From positions 1 to 58,016 of the IMG/VR virus record IMGVR_UViG_3300034101_000486: a DNA stretch of 58,016 nucleotides; one strand, written 5' to 3'. Origin of the DNA: a virus. Of this stretch, positions 22,593 through 30,306 are shown piece after piece. Under the pieces are notes generated by a model. It did not search any database. It was not told where the DNA came from and worked only from the letters and a program-made list of their open reading frames with translations. A program made the translations under genes and the position numbers. Positions within the stretch are counted from its first letter, which is position 1. Each line of letters starts with the position of its first letter.

Positions 22593-23630
22593 ATGGAGTT
22601 AGTCGTACGCAACGTCAATCAGGCTTTCAGCGAGATATTCTGGAAGCTCAAAGTGCTCAACCTACAACCTGAGCAGACCCGAAATGGTCCCGCTATCGTG
22701 TACCCTGAGATGGTGACCACGGTCTATAAGTGCCCGTCAGAGCGCGTGCTGTTCCACAAAGGGCGCGACGCTAACCCGATCTTTCACCTGATGGAGTCGA
22801 TCTGGATGCTCGCCGGACGTAACGATGTTGCGTTCCTGCAACAGTTCAACCGGCGCATGGTGGAGTTCAGCGACGACGGCAAGACATTCAACGCCGCCTA
22901 CGGCTACCGCTGGCGTAAGCACTTCGGTCATGACCAGCTTGACGAAGTCATCAAGACCCTGCGCCGCGACCCTGCCAGCCGTCAAGCCGTGGTGCAGATC
23001 TGGGACGACGCTGATTTGAACAAGAAGACCAAGGACAAGGCGTGCAACATGCAGGTCATCTTTGATACACGCGGCGGTCGCCTGAACATGACCGTAATCA
23101 ACCGGTCTAACGATATCTGGTGGGGTGCGTACGGCGCGAACGCTGTGCACTTTAGTTTCCTGCAGGAGTTCGTTGCCGCTGCGATAGCGTACAGAATCGG
23201 CGTGTACCGTCAGGTGAGTAATAATTTCCACTTATACACAGAACTTTATAACGCGAAAGATTACTTAGTCATGCCGCCCGATGCGAGCAACTACGACCAT
23301 TACTCCAACGGCGCAGTGCGCCCACTGCCTATCATGTTGAACGGCGAGTACAAACTGTTCCTAGCTGAATGTGAGATGTTCTGTCACGACCCGTACAACG
23401 AGCGGATTCACTATGCTAACCCGTTCTTTGAGCACGTGGCTCGCCCTATGGCTATGATCAGTCGTGTGCGCAAGATTCACGCGGGTGACGGACGTAGCTA
23501 CGCCGCTAAGATCCGCGCCGAGGACTGGCGTCGCGCCGCGTTTGAGTGGATTGACCGCCGTGACCACGCACGCAAGATCAAAGAGGAAGATGACGAGATA
23601 AATGAGTTTAGAAAGGCTGAGAAAAAATAA
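22593..23630 (+). CDS. dUMP hydroxymethylase (thymidylate synthase homologue)
   Basis: A 345-residue member of the thymidylate synthase fold. The catalytic Cys is Cys151 (KACNMQVIF). Twenty residues later comes Arg171-Ser-Asn-Asp174 (NRSNDIWWGAYGANAVHF), matching the Cys146/Arg166/Asp169 spacing of the E. coli enzyme. Asn183 is in the place that selects dUMP over dCMP. Phage homologues make 5-hydroxymethyl-dUMP with methylene-tetrahydrofolate, and the neighbouring DNA kinase and transferase strongly favour that product over dTMP. Start is the ATG after CGGAGTTCTAA, 1 bp after the previous stop. The C-terminus has a charged extension (about 320-345). Confidence 0.85.
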   Translation: MELVVRNVNQAFSEIFWKLKVLNLQPEQTRNGPAIVYPEMVTTVYKCPSERVLFHKGRDANPIFHLMESIWMLAGRNDVAFLQQFNRRMVEFSDDGKTFNAAYGYRWRKHFGHDQLDEVIKTLRRDPASRQAVVQIWDDADLNKKTKDKACNMQVIFDTRGGRLNMTVINRSNDIWWGAYGANAVHFSFLQEFVAAAIAYRIGVYRQVSNNFHLYTELYNAKDYLVMPPDASNYDHYSNGAVRPLPIMLNGEYKLFLAECEMFCHDPYNERIHYANPFFEHVARPMAMISRVRKIHAGDGRSYAAKIRAEDWRRAAFEWIDRRDHARKIKEEDDEINEFRKAEKK

Positions 23631-23631
23631 C

Positions 23632-23661
23632 TTGCCTTGTGCGAGAAATGTGAGCTATAAT
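23632..23661 (+). promoter_or_regulatory. Promoter TTGCCT-N18-TATAAT with overlapping palindromic operator
   Basis: TTGCCT (23632-23637) and TATAAT (23656-23661) flank an 18-bp spacer. A perfect inverted repeat, ATGTGAGC-N7-GCTCACAT (23648-23670), is centred on the -10 box, so a dimeric repressor bound there would block RNA polymerase. It drives the HD-nucleotidase and polymerase genes separately from the upstream modification cassette. Confidence 0.75.
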
Positions 23662-23695
23662 TGCTCACATAACTGCTAACTGGAGAACTTTTACT

Positions 23696-24184
23696 GTGAA
23701 ACATACTCTTGATTTTATTCTGGCTGGAAGCGAAGTAAAGCGCTATCACACCGTAACGACGCTGGTGTCCGAGACTGTCGGTCATCACTCGCACGGCGTG
23801 GCTATGCTGTGCTTGCTCTTTGACCCTATGGCGAGCCGTCAACTGCTGATGGCTGCGATGTTTCACGACCTCGCGGAACACCAAACCGGTGACATACCCT
23901 CGCCGGCAAAACGCGAGTTCGGCATCGGTGGCAAGGTTGATGAGTTAGAACAGCGCCTCATGTACGCTGCCGGAATCGTCATGCCCCAACTCTCCGCTGA
24001 AGACAAGCGCACCCTCAAGCTCGCCGACGTGGCTCAAGGGGCGCTGTTCTGTGCGCGGGAAATCTCACTCGGTAACAAACGCATGCGCCGCGTCTTTGAC
24101 CGCTACATCAGCTACGCGGAAGAGCTGATTCTGGTCGGTCGCGAGCGCGAAATCTTCAACATGATTAAGGACTACGCAGCATGA
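23696..24184 (+). CDS. HD-domain nucleotidase, YfbR/DatZ-like
   Basis: A 162-residue HD-superfamily phosphohydrolase. VKRYHTVTTL then VGHHSHGVAML gives the first His (His31), MFHDLAEHQTGDIPSP gives His57-Asp58, and KLADVAQG gives Asp111, as in the 5'-deoxynucleotidase YfbR. Related phage proteins include DatZ, a dATP triphosphohydrolase. Next to a hydroxymethyl-dU pathway, an enzyme that removes dTMP or dTTP would be useful, but the substrate is inferred. The start codon is GTG, after an ACTGGAGAACTT leader copied from other operon starts. Confidence 0.8.
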   Translation: MKHTLDFILAGSEVKRYHTVTTLVSETVGHHSHGVAMLCLLFDPMASRQLLMAAMFHDLAEHQTGDIPSPAKREFGIGGKVDELEQRLMYAAGIVMPQLSAEDKRTLKLADVAQGALFCAREISLGNKRMRRVFDRYISYAEELILVGREREIFNMIKDYAA

Positions 24185-24450
24185 GCGCGAATGATAAACA
24201 GATTGGCGGTAGCCATTACAAGCACGGCGGCGAGGAACACTGGGACCGCGTCAATCGCTTAGGCTTGAACTACTTTCAAGGCGCGGCTACAAAGTACGTT
24301 GAGCGTTGCTACCTGAAAGGTAACACTGTTCAAGACTTGCAGAAAGCCGTTCACTTCCTTGAGAAGTTGATCGAGATCGAGCAGCGTAAGGCTGATGCGT
24401 CTTGCGGTGACGGCAGTGAGCCGACCCGTGGTTATGTCAATCAAGACTGA
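24181..24450 (+). CDS. DUF3310 protein
   Basis: An 89-residue protein with QIGGSHYK, EHWDRVNRLGLNYFQG, ATKYVERC and KAVHFLEKLIE, the full DUF3310 pattern. These helical proteins are common beside phage nucleotide and replication genes and lack a defined activity. It overlaps the HD gene by 4 bp and the polymerase start by up to 17 bp. Confidence 0.85.
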   Translation: MSANDKQIGGSHYKHGGEEHWDRVNRLGLNYFQGAATKYVERCYLKGNTVQDLQKAVHFLEKLIEIEQRKADASCGDGSEPTRGYVNQD

Positions 24451-26293
24451 AATGGGCACTTGGGTGTTTGATACTGAAACTCTGCCCAACCGGACTTTGT
24501 TCTGCGCAAAGAACATTGAGACGGGCGAGTGGTTTGACCTGTGGCGTCATGATGACGACGCACCGGCTCGGCTCACGCGCTTTGTGCAGCAGTCGGACAG
24601 TACCTTCATCGGGTTCAACAGCAAGTCATTTGACAACGCGGTGGTGGCGGCGTTCTGCCTCGGCAGGACTGAGATTGAGATCAAGCGTATTGCCGATGAC
24701 ATCATCACGAACCGCCTGTCGCCGTGGAATGCTATGCGCAAGCACAATTTGCGTGACATCATTCTTGACGACATTGACTTGATTGAGGTCGCCCCGTCGT
24801 TCGTAGGTCTGAAAGCCTACGGCGCTCGCATGCATATGCCCAAGCTGCAAGACATGCCGATCGTTCACGACGAGATGATCACCCCTGATCAAGAGCCGAT
24901 GCTGCTCGAGTACTGCCACAACGACGTTGACACCACCGCCGAGCTGTTGAATCAGCTTGAGGGTGAGTTGTTGCTGCGTGTTGAGATGAGCCGCCGTTAC
25001 GGAGCTGACATGCGTAGCAAGTCGGACTCTCAAATGGCTGAGCAGGCGTACATCACCAGCATGGGTCTCAAGCGTCAAGACAATGAGATCCCGAAGACTG
25101 TCAGATATACGCCTCCGGCATTCCTGAAGTTTATGGATGCCGAGCTACAGGCTCTGCTTGATCGCGTCTCTGAGCACGTGTTCAATATGAATCAGGTGAC
25201 TGGGCACGTTCAACTGCCGGACTTCCTCGGCTTGAAAACAATCAAGTTTGGTTCAGGTGAGTACCAGCTCGGCGTGGGCGGCATTCATAGCGTGCATGAC
25301 AAGCAGGTGTGTCACCTCGCCGGTGATGATCACATGTGCGACATTGACGCGGCTTCGTTCTACCCGAGTATTATTCTTGAGTGCGGGTTTGTACCCGCCG
25401 CGCTCGGTAAGCGCTTCGTCGAGGAGTACCGCAAGATTTACGAGCGCCGCCTTGAGGCTAAGCGCACGGGCGATAAGATCACCGACGCCACGCTGAAGAT
25501 CTCACTGAACGGCACGTTCGGCAAGCTCGCCAGTCGTTACTCAGTGTTGTACTCGCCAGACTTGATGTTGGCGGTGACGCTGACCGGACAGTTCACCCTG
25601 CTCATGTTGATTGAGTGGCTTGAGCGAGCAGGGGCGGTCACCCTGTCAGCTAACACTGACGGTATTGCGATTCGTTACACTAAGGAGCAGAAAGAGCTAG
25701 TTGAAAAGGTGGTCAACAAATTTAGCGAGATTTCAGGCTTTGTGTTTGAGTACACGCCGTACCGCGTCCTCGCTATGAAAGACGTCAACAATTACATCGC
25801 GATCAAACCCGATCGCAAACTCAAAGTGAAAGGCATCTATGCGCCGCTCTCTCTTAAGAAAAACCCAACGGCTCAGGTATCGTCAGATGCTGTGGGGGCG
25901 TGGTTGGCAGGCGGTACTCCGTTTGAAGAGACGATTAAGTCTGCTCCGTTCACGCACTTTATCAGTGCCCGAAATGTTACCGGCGGCGGTCAGCAGAACG
26001 GCGTTTACCTTGGCAAAGTCGTACGGTGGTATCAATCAACGGACGCTAGCAATGAACCTATCAAGTACGCTACGAACGGTAACAAGGTTCCAAAGACCGA
26101 AGGCGCTAAGGCGTGCATGACGATGCTTGACAAAATAACTCATCCGGTTGATCTTGACTATGACTGGTATAACAAAGAGGCGATAAAAATCGCCATCGCG
26201 GTTGGCTGCGCACAGTATCTCACTCCGGAGCAACTTGCTCTTGTGGCACCGCCACCTAAAAAATCTAGGAAAGTTAAAAATGCAACACGGTAA
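24434..26293 (+). CDS. Family B-like DNA polymerase with 3'-5' exonuclease
   Basis: A compact polymerase of about 619 aa. The exonuclease domain has VFDTET (Exo I), GFNSKSFDNAVV (Exo II) and YCHNDVDTT (Exo III). The polymerase domain has motif A CDIDAASFYPSIIL, motif B KISLNGTFGKLAS and motif C SANTDGIAI. In motif C the usual DTD is NTD, so the first metal ligand is Asn. I recall SANTDG-type motifs in other phage polymerases, so this may define a subfamily rather than a defect. No TPR or terminal-protein domain is evident. Start is uncertain: ATG 24434, or ATG 24452 just after the upstream TGA. Confidence 0.85.
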   Translation: MSIKTEMGTWVFDTETLPNRTLFCAKNIETGEWFDLWRHDDDAPARLTRFVQQSDSTFIGFNSKSFDNAVVAAFCLGRTEIEIKRIADDIITNRLSPWNAMRKHNLRDIILDDIDLIEVAPSFVGLKAYGARMHMPKLQDMPIVHDEMITPDQEPMLLEYCHNDVDTTAELLNQLEGELLLRVEMSRRYGADMRSKSDSQMAEQAYITSMGLKRQDNEIPKTVRYTPPAFLKFMDAELQALLDRVSEHVFNMNQVTGHVQLPDFLGLKTIKFGSGEYQLGVGGIHSVHDKQVCHLAGDDHMCDIDAASFYPSIILECGFVPAALGKRFVEEYRKIYERRLEAKRTGDKITDATLKISLNGTFGKLASRYSVLYSPDLMLAVTLTGQFTLLMLIEWLERAGAVTLSANTDGIAIRYTKEQKELVEKVVNKFSEISGFVFEYTPYRVLAMKDVNNYIAIKPDRKLKVKGIYAPLSLKKNPTAQVSSDAVGAWLAGGTPFEETIKSAPFTHFISARNVTGGGQQNGVYLGKVVRWYQSTDASNEPIKYATNGNKVPKTEGAKACMTMLDKITHPVDLDYDWYNKEAIKIAIAVGCAQYLTPEQLALVAPPPKKSRKVKNATR

Positions 26294-26639
26294 TCAACGC
26301 ACAGTCTACGTAGTACAAGTGGACAACAAGAAAGACCTATCCGACGCGAAGCAATATGGCTCGCTGCGGGCGGTGTTCGGCAACCCACGCAAGCCTTACG
26401 ATACCGTAGGCATGCTGGCTAAGGCGCGTCGCGTCTTGAAAGATTGGGAATCAGGTGACTACCTGCTGATGATTGGCGACCCCACGCTCTGCGCGGTGTG
26501 TATGTCAGTCGCTAGCGAAAACAACGACATCATCAACATCTTGAGCTGGGATCGGGACTCGTTCTCGTACATGCCTCAGCGATGGGACTTCGGTCAGATG
26601 GGTCTGGATTATGACGATTTTGAAACAGCGGAAGACTAA
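26280..26639 (+). CDS. Conserved phage protein, 119 aa
   Basis: The start lies 14 bp inside the polymerase gene behind CTAGGAAAGTT. The protein begins MQHGNQRTVYVVQVDNKKDL, contains YLLMIGDPTLCAVCM and ends in an acidic tail. It looks like a small alpha/beta protein common after phage polymerases. Function unknown. Confidence 0.65.
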   Translation: MQHGNQRTVYVVQVDNKKDLSDAKQYGSLRAVFGNPRKPYDTVGMLAKARRVLKDWESGDYLLMIGDPTLCAVCMSVASENNDIINILSWDRDSFSYMPQRWDFGQMGLDYDDFETAED

Positions 26640-26667
26640 CCGCTCAAAACCACGAAAGGAGAACAAA

Positions 26668-27408
26668 ATGTCAAACTGGCAAGATGCCTTGAGAAAAGGT
26701 AAACAAGATGTACCGCCCCGTATTTGTATCTACGGGGGTCACGGTATTGGTAAGTCCACCTTGGCTAGCAAGTTCCCAGCGCCGATTTTTATCAGCACTG
26801 AGGACGGGCTAGACTCGTTGGATGTAACGAGCTTCCCGCGTGCAACCAAGGTTGAGGACGTGGTCGACAACATCAAGACCCTCATCAAAGAGGAGCATGA
26901 GTTCAAGACTGTCGTCATCGACTCGGTTGATTGGCTCATTGAGCCGCTCATCGTGAGCAACGTGGAGTCCTCGCATGATGCTAAAGACCTTGCCTATGGC
27001 AAAGGTCAGATGCTCGTCGCTGAGGAGTTCCGCGAGATCCTGCAGGGGTTGGACGTGCTGCGCGTAAAGCGTCGTATGAACATCGTGCTGATCGCTCACG
27101 CTGCCGTGGTGAAGTTTGAAGACCCCCGCACCGAGCCTTATGACCGCTACCAGCCGAAGCTGCCTAACCGCTGCAACGCGCTGCTGCAGGAGTGGGCTGA
27201 CGTGCTTGCGTTTGCCGCGTTCAAGGTGATCATTCGCAAGTCTGACTCCGGTTTCAATAACCAGAAGACCCGTGGTGTAACGACAGGTGAGCGCTTGCTT
27301 CACTTTGTTGAGAACCCCGCGTTTGCTGCAAAGAACCGCTACACCTGTCCCGAAGAGGTCGAGATGACAATCGAAAACCTCGAGAAACTTATCCCCATCG
27401 CTAAATAA
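26668..27408 (+). CDS. Sak4-like RecA-type ATPase
   Basis: A 246-residue AAA_24/RecA-like ATPase with Walker A GGHGIGKST (23-31), ISTEDGLDSL, Walker B TVVIDSVDWL and IVLIAHAAV as sensor. Sak4-type proteins are single-strand annealing ATPases that work with an SSB-like partner, which here is the next gene. The start follows AAAGGAGAACAAA. Confidence 0.85.
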   Translation: MSNWQDALRKGKQDVPPRICIYGGHGIGKSTLASKFPAPIFISTEDGLDSLDVTSFPRATKVEDVVDNIKTLIKEEHEFKTVVIDSVDWLIEPLIVSNVESSHDAKDLAYGKGQMLVAEEFREILQGLDVLRVKRRMNIVLIAHAAVVKFEDPRTEPYDRYQPKLPNRCNALLQEWADVLAFAAFKVIIRKSDSGFNNQKTRGVTTGERLLHFVENPAFAAKNRYTCPEEVEMTIENLEKLIPIAK

Positions 27409-27424
27409 CTGAAGGAGCATTAAC

Positions 27425-27928
27425 ATGGCTAAATTTGGATTCGACGTCTCTGACGTCACCCCTGACACCGGCGCTACTGGCGGCGGCTCTTACGACCCTA
27501 TCCCTGAGGGTGAGTACGTACTGAAAGCACTGGACGCTGAAGAAAAAACAACCAGCGCCGGTACGGGTTCGTACATCAAAGTGAAGTTTGAAGTCGTCAA
27601 GGGTGAGTATACCGGTCGCCTGATCTGGCAGAACTTCAACATCAACAACCCGAGCGAGAAGGCTCAACGCATCGGTCGTCAGCAGATGGTAGCATGGGCA
27701 ACCGCCTGCGGTAAGCCTGACGCAGACGACACCGACAAGCTGCTTGAGAAGCCGTTCACGGCAGCGGTGAGTATTGAGAAGGGCACGGGCGGTTACTCTG
27801 ACAGCAACCGCGTCAAGGCGTTCCTGTTCAATCAGGAAGCCGCGCCAGCTAAGGCAGCGCCTAAGCCAGCGGCTAAGCCCGCCCCTGCCGCCGCTCCCGC
27901 TAGCAAGTCCGCTAACCCTTGGGACTGA
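27425..27928 (+). CDS. DUF669 single-strand DNA-binding-like protein
   Basis: A 167-residue protein with an OB-like core (EGEYVLKALDAEEKTT, SYIKVKFEVV, GRLIWQNFNINNP, GRQQMVAWATACG), then a long Pro/Ala/Lys linker and the acidic end SANPWD, reminiscent of bacterial SSB tips. DUF669 proteins are found with phage recombinases and are thought to bind ssDNA. It directly follows the Sak4-like gene. Confidence 0.8.
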   Translation: MAKFGFDVSDVTPDTGATGGGSYDPIPEGEYVLKALDAEEKTTSAGTGSYIKVKFEVVKGEYTGRLIWQNFNINNPSEKAQRIGRQQMVAWATACGKPDADDTDKLLEKPFTAAVSIEKGTGGYSDSNRVKAFLFNQEAAPAKAAPKPAAKPAPAAAPASKSANPWD

Positions 27929-27932
27929 GACA

Positions 27933-28769
27933 ATGGTAGCCATTCCGCCGAGACCAGAGCAGCAGATCATTAACAGGGTCTACGCTGCTATTGAGAAAGA
28001 GAAGTCGTCAACCGACCTCTACCTCGGTCGGCTTGGCTCGTCTTTCATAGGCGAGGAATGCATACGACAAATCTGGCTTGACTGGCGCGGGTTCGCCCGT
28101 GAAGGTTTTGACGGACGTATGCTTCGCCTGTTTGAGACGGGACACTTGCAGGAGGAGCGGATCGTAGCTGATCTGCGCCGCGCAGGGTTTGCCGTCTGGG
28201 ATAAGCAAGAAGACGGTCGCCAGTTTGAGTTCATAGATGAAACCGGTCACTTTATAACTAAGGTGGACGGGGTCATCAAAGATGTTCCCGACTGCGACAC
28301 ACCACACGTGCTCGAGGTCAAGACACACAACAAGAACAGTTTCAGCGGTGTCGTAAAGAAAGGCATTCAAGAGTCAAAGCCGTTGCACTATGCTCAGGTT
28401 CAAATCAGCATGGCGCTCGGCGGCTTTACTCGCGCCCTTTACGTCGCGATCTGCAAAGACGATGAACAGTTCTACGTTGAGCGTGTCAAGGAAGACAAAG
28501 AGACACAGAAGAAACTGAAGCAGAAAATCATCAAACTGACCGAGGCGCGTCTGCGTCCTGCCGGAATCAGCGATGATGGTAGCAGCTTCGGATGTAAGTT
28601 TTGTAGCATGAAGGCGGTCTGCGTGCGTGAGGCTGAACCCTTACGTCACTGCCGCACATGCGCTATGGCCACGCCGACCCCAGCAGGGACTTGGACGTGT
28701 GAACTCAACAAGCAGACTCTCAGCATGGACGCCCAACGTGCAGGCTGTGAACATTACGAGGCTTTATGA
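27933..28769 (+). CDS. PD-(D/E)XK exonuclease with Fe-S cluster motif
   Basis: A 278-residue nuclease. Glu and Asp/Glu-X-Lys residues appear in order: E74/E75 region (GHLQEERI), Asp112 (KVDGVI) and Glu128-Val-Lys130 (VLEVKTHN), then Gln (QVQISMALGG). Cys43 with CKFCSMKAVC (Cys221, 224, 230) fits the 4Fe-4S arrangement of Cas4/AddB nucleases, and four more Cys follow. It probably resects DNA ends for the neighbouring annealing system. It starts 4 bp after the SSB-like stop. Confidence 0.85.
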   Translation: MVAIPPRPEQQIINRVYAAIEKEKSSTDLYLGRLGSSFIGEECIRQIWLDWRGFAREGFDGRMLRLFETGHLQEERIVADLRRAGFAVWDKQEDGRQFEFIDETGHFITKVDGVIKDVPDCDTPHVLEVKTHNKNSFSGVVKKGIQESKPLHYAQVQISMALGGFTRALYVAICKDDEQFYVERVKEDKETQKKLKQKIIKLTEARLRPAGISDDGSSFGCKFCSMKAVCVREAEPLRHCRTCAMATPTPAGTWTCELNKQTLSMDAQRAGCEHYEAL

Positions 28770-29242
28770 TTACAATCGGTATTGATCCAGGACTCAGTGG
28801 CGCTATTGGCGTTCTCCGTGATGGCGTGTACGTAGCCGTGGAGGATATGCCGGTTGTAGCTAAAGGCTCGGGAGCTGTGAAGAACGAAGTCGACCCCGCT
28901 GGGTTAATCACCCTGCTCAGGAAGCACGTCCCCGCTGAGGAGGCGGTATGCGTCGCGCTTGAGCGGGTGAACGCCATGCCTGGACAGGGGTCGTCTTCTA
29001 TCTTCAGTCTAGGGGACAGCTTCGGCTCTGCCCGAGCTTCTATTGCGGGGTGTCGGTATGAGACAGTTTACATGACCCCCGTGCAATGGAAGAAACACTT
29101 CAAGCTAACTAGTGACAAAGAGATGAGCAGGGCGCTCGCGATCCGTATGTTTCCTGAAGCGCCGCTCAATTTGAAAAAGCACTCCGACCGCGCCGAGTCA
29201 TTGCTCATGGCTCGCTGGTTGTATGAGACGAGGTACAAATGA
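28766..29242 (+). CDS. RuvC-like Holliday junction resolvase
   Basis: A 158-residue RNase H-fold nuclease starting MITIGIDPGLSGAIGVL (Asp7), with ALERVN (Glu66) and a C-terminal HSDRAESLLMARW (Asp141 and Glu144). This is the RuvC order of acidic residues. It likely resolves branched DNA before packaging. It overlaps the exonuclease by 4 bp. Confidence 0.85.
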   Translation: MITIGIDPGLSGAIGVLRDGVYVAVEDMPVVAKGSGAVKNEVDPAGLITLLRKHVPAEEAVCVALERVNAMPGQGSSSIFSLGDSFGSARASIAGCRYETVYMTPVQWKKHFKLTSDKEMSRALAIRMFPEAPLNLKKHSDRAESLLMARWLYETRYK

Positions 29243-29478
29243 TTGAGACACACGTCAGGGGAATCCCGTGTCAAGCCGAGATGACGGCTGGGTATTACCA
29301 GAAGCCCGACCACGGCACGTGGGCTAGCGACTGGGATTACTACGGCGGTTGGTTTGATGTGGAGTTTGAGATCTACGACCGCAAAGGCTATCGAGCCGCA
29401 TGGCTTGAGAAGAAGATGACCGCTGAAGACGAGAAGCGAATCATCAAAGAATTAACTGAAAACGCAGGAGAACATTAA
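29239..29478 (+). CDS. Small phage protein, 79 aa
   Basis: Begins MIETHVRGIPCQAEMTAGYY, with Trp/Tyr-rich middle (WASDWDYYGGWFDVEFEIYD) and a charged helix. The form resembles small uncharacterised proteins of phage recombination loci. Coupled to both neighbours by short overlaps. Confidence 0.65.
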   Translation: MIETHVRGIPCQAEMTAGYYQKPDHGTWASDWDYYGGWFDVEFEIYDRKGYRAAWLEKKMTAEDEKRIIKELTENAGEH

Positions 29479-29660
29479 TGGAAACTTTTGAACCCGCATG
29501 CCCATGGCATATTCAAGTCGGTGACTTGTTCATCGCTCCTGGTCGTGTACCCAACTCGGGCACGGTCTGGATTGGTGAAGTAAACGGCGGCGAGGGTGGT
29601 GAATTCAAAACCGAAGAACTCGCTCAAGTGCTCCGTAAGTTTTATAACGAGAACTTCTGA
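29478..29660 (+). CDS. Small phage protein, 60 aa
   Basis: A beta-rich 60-residue protein (WHIQVGDLFIAPGRVPNSGT, then EVNGGEGGEFKTEEL). The ATG follows GCAGGAGAACATTA and the start shares a base with the previous stop. Function unknown. Confidence 0.65.
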   Translation: METFEPACPWHIQVGDLFIAPGRVPNSGTVWIGEVNGGEGGEFKTEELAQVLRKFYNENF

Positions 29661-30067
29661 TGGCGAAGATAACCCCTACTCGGGTTAAAAAGCAAGTGGG
29701 TATGAACCCGATTGCTCAACTTGTGGCACGTGAAAACATGCGCAAGGCTATTATTGACCAGAAAATCCAACTCTACATGCGTGACGAAGGCGCTGAATGC
29801 GTCGACTTCTGCGTACCGATGTGGATGACCTTCCGCGCCTTAGTGGGTGCGGCTGGCGCTGACCCGAAGGTAGGAGTAGACACCTACGAGGTCAAAATCA
29901 TTCGCGGGGCAATCTCCGCGCTTGAGCAGATGATAACTAATAACACCTACCGCCGCGTAAACATTATTTCACTTGAGACGGCGCTTGACTGCGCCTACGC
30001 ATTAGTTAACAAGGTTAACTCAGTGCTGTTCAATCAAGAGTGGAATAGGCTCGCGAGCGGTGCGTGA
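29660..30067 (+). CDS. Conserved early protein, 135 aa
   Basis: Starts MAKITPTRVKKQVGMNPIAQ and is predicted mainly helical. It shares one base with the previous stop and overlaps the next start. No domain recognised. Confidence 0.65.
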   Translation: MAKITPTRVKKQVGMNPIAQLVARENMRKAIIDQKIQLYMRDEGAECVDFCVPMWMTFRALVGAAGADPKVGVDTYEVKIIRGAISALEQMITNNTYRRVNIISLETALDCAYALVNKVNSVLFNQEWNRLASGA

Positions 30068-30267
30068 TGCCTTGGGCGTATATTCGCTCACTGCTTGGAC
30101 CAGGACTTCACTGGGATAGGACGCAACAGGAACTGTTAGCGGCTATAGCTCGAGCAGACAAGGAGGGTCAGCACGACGCCGCTGACCACATTCGCATCAT
30201 ACTCCGCCTTCGTAACCGCGTGCTCATGGACGTTGAGCAAAAAGAAACCCCGCCGGAGCGGGGTTAA
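30067..30267 (+). CDS. Last gene of the rightward operon, 66 aa
   Basis: Starts MPWAYIRSLLGPGLHWDRTQ at an ATG that shares its A with the previous TGA. The protein is helical and charged. Its final codons (TPPERG) lie inside the terminator hairpin of the opposing operon. Function unknown. Confidence 0.6.
   Translation: MPWAYIRSLLGPGLHWDRTQQELLAAIARADKEGQHDAADHIRIILRLRNRVLMDVEQKETPPERG
30238..30265 (-). terminator. Intrinsic terminator between convergent operons
   Basis: On the minus strand AACCCCGC-TCCG-GCGGGGTT forms a perfect 8-bp stem followed by TCTTTTTG. It ends the leftward late transcript beyond the last ejection-protein gene. On the plus strand the hairpin lacks a T-tract, so rightward termination would be weaker. 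Confidence 0.85.
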
Positions 30268-30306
30268 GGTTGGCAACTGCTCTTTGAGGAGACAGTGAGC
30301 AGAAGT

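Noticed and set aside
23696-24184. Z-genome (diaminopurine) pathway from the DatZ-like HD protein
   Set aside because: No PurZ was seen, and the flanking genes point instead to hydroxymethyl-dU.
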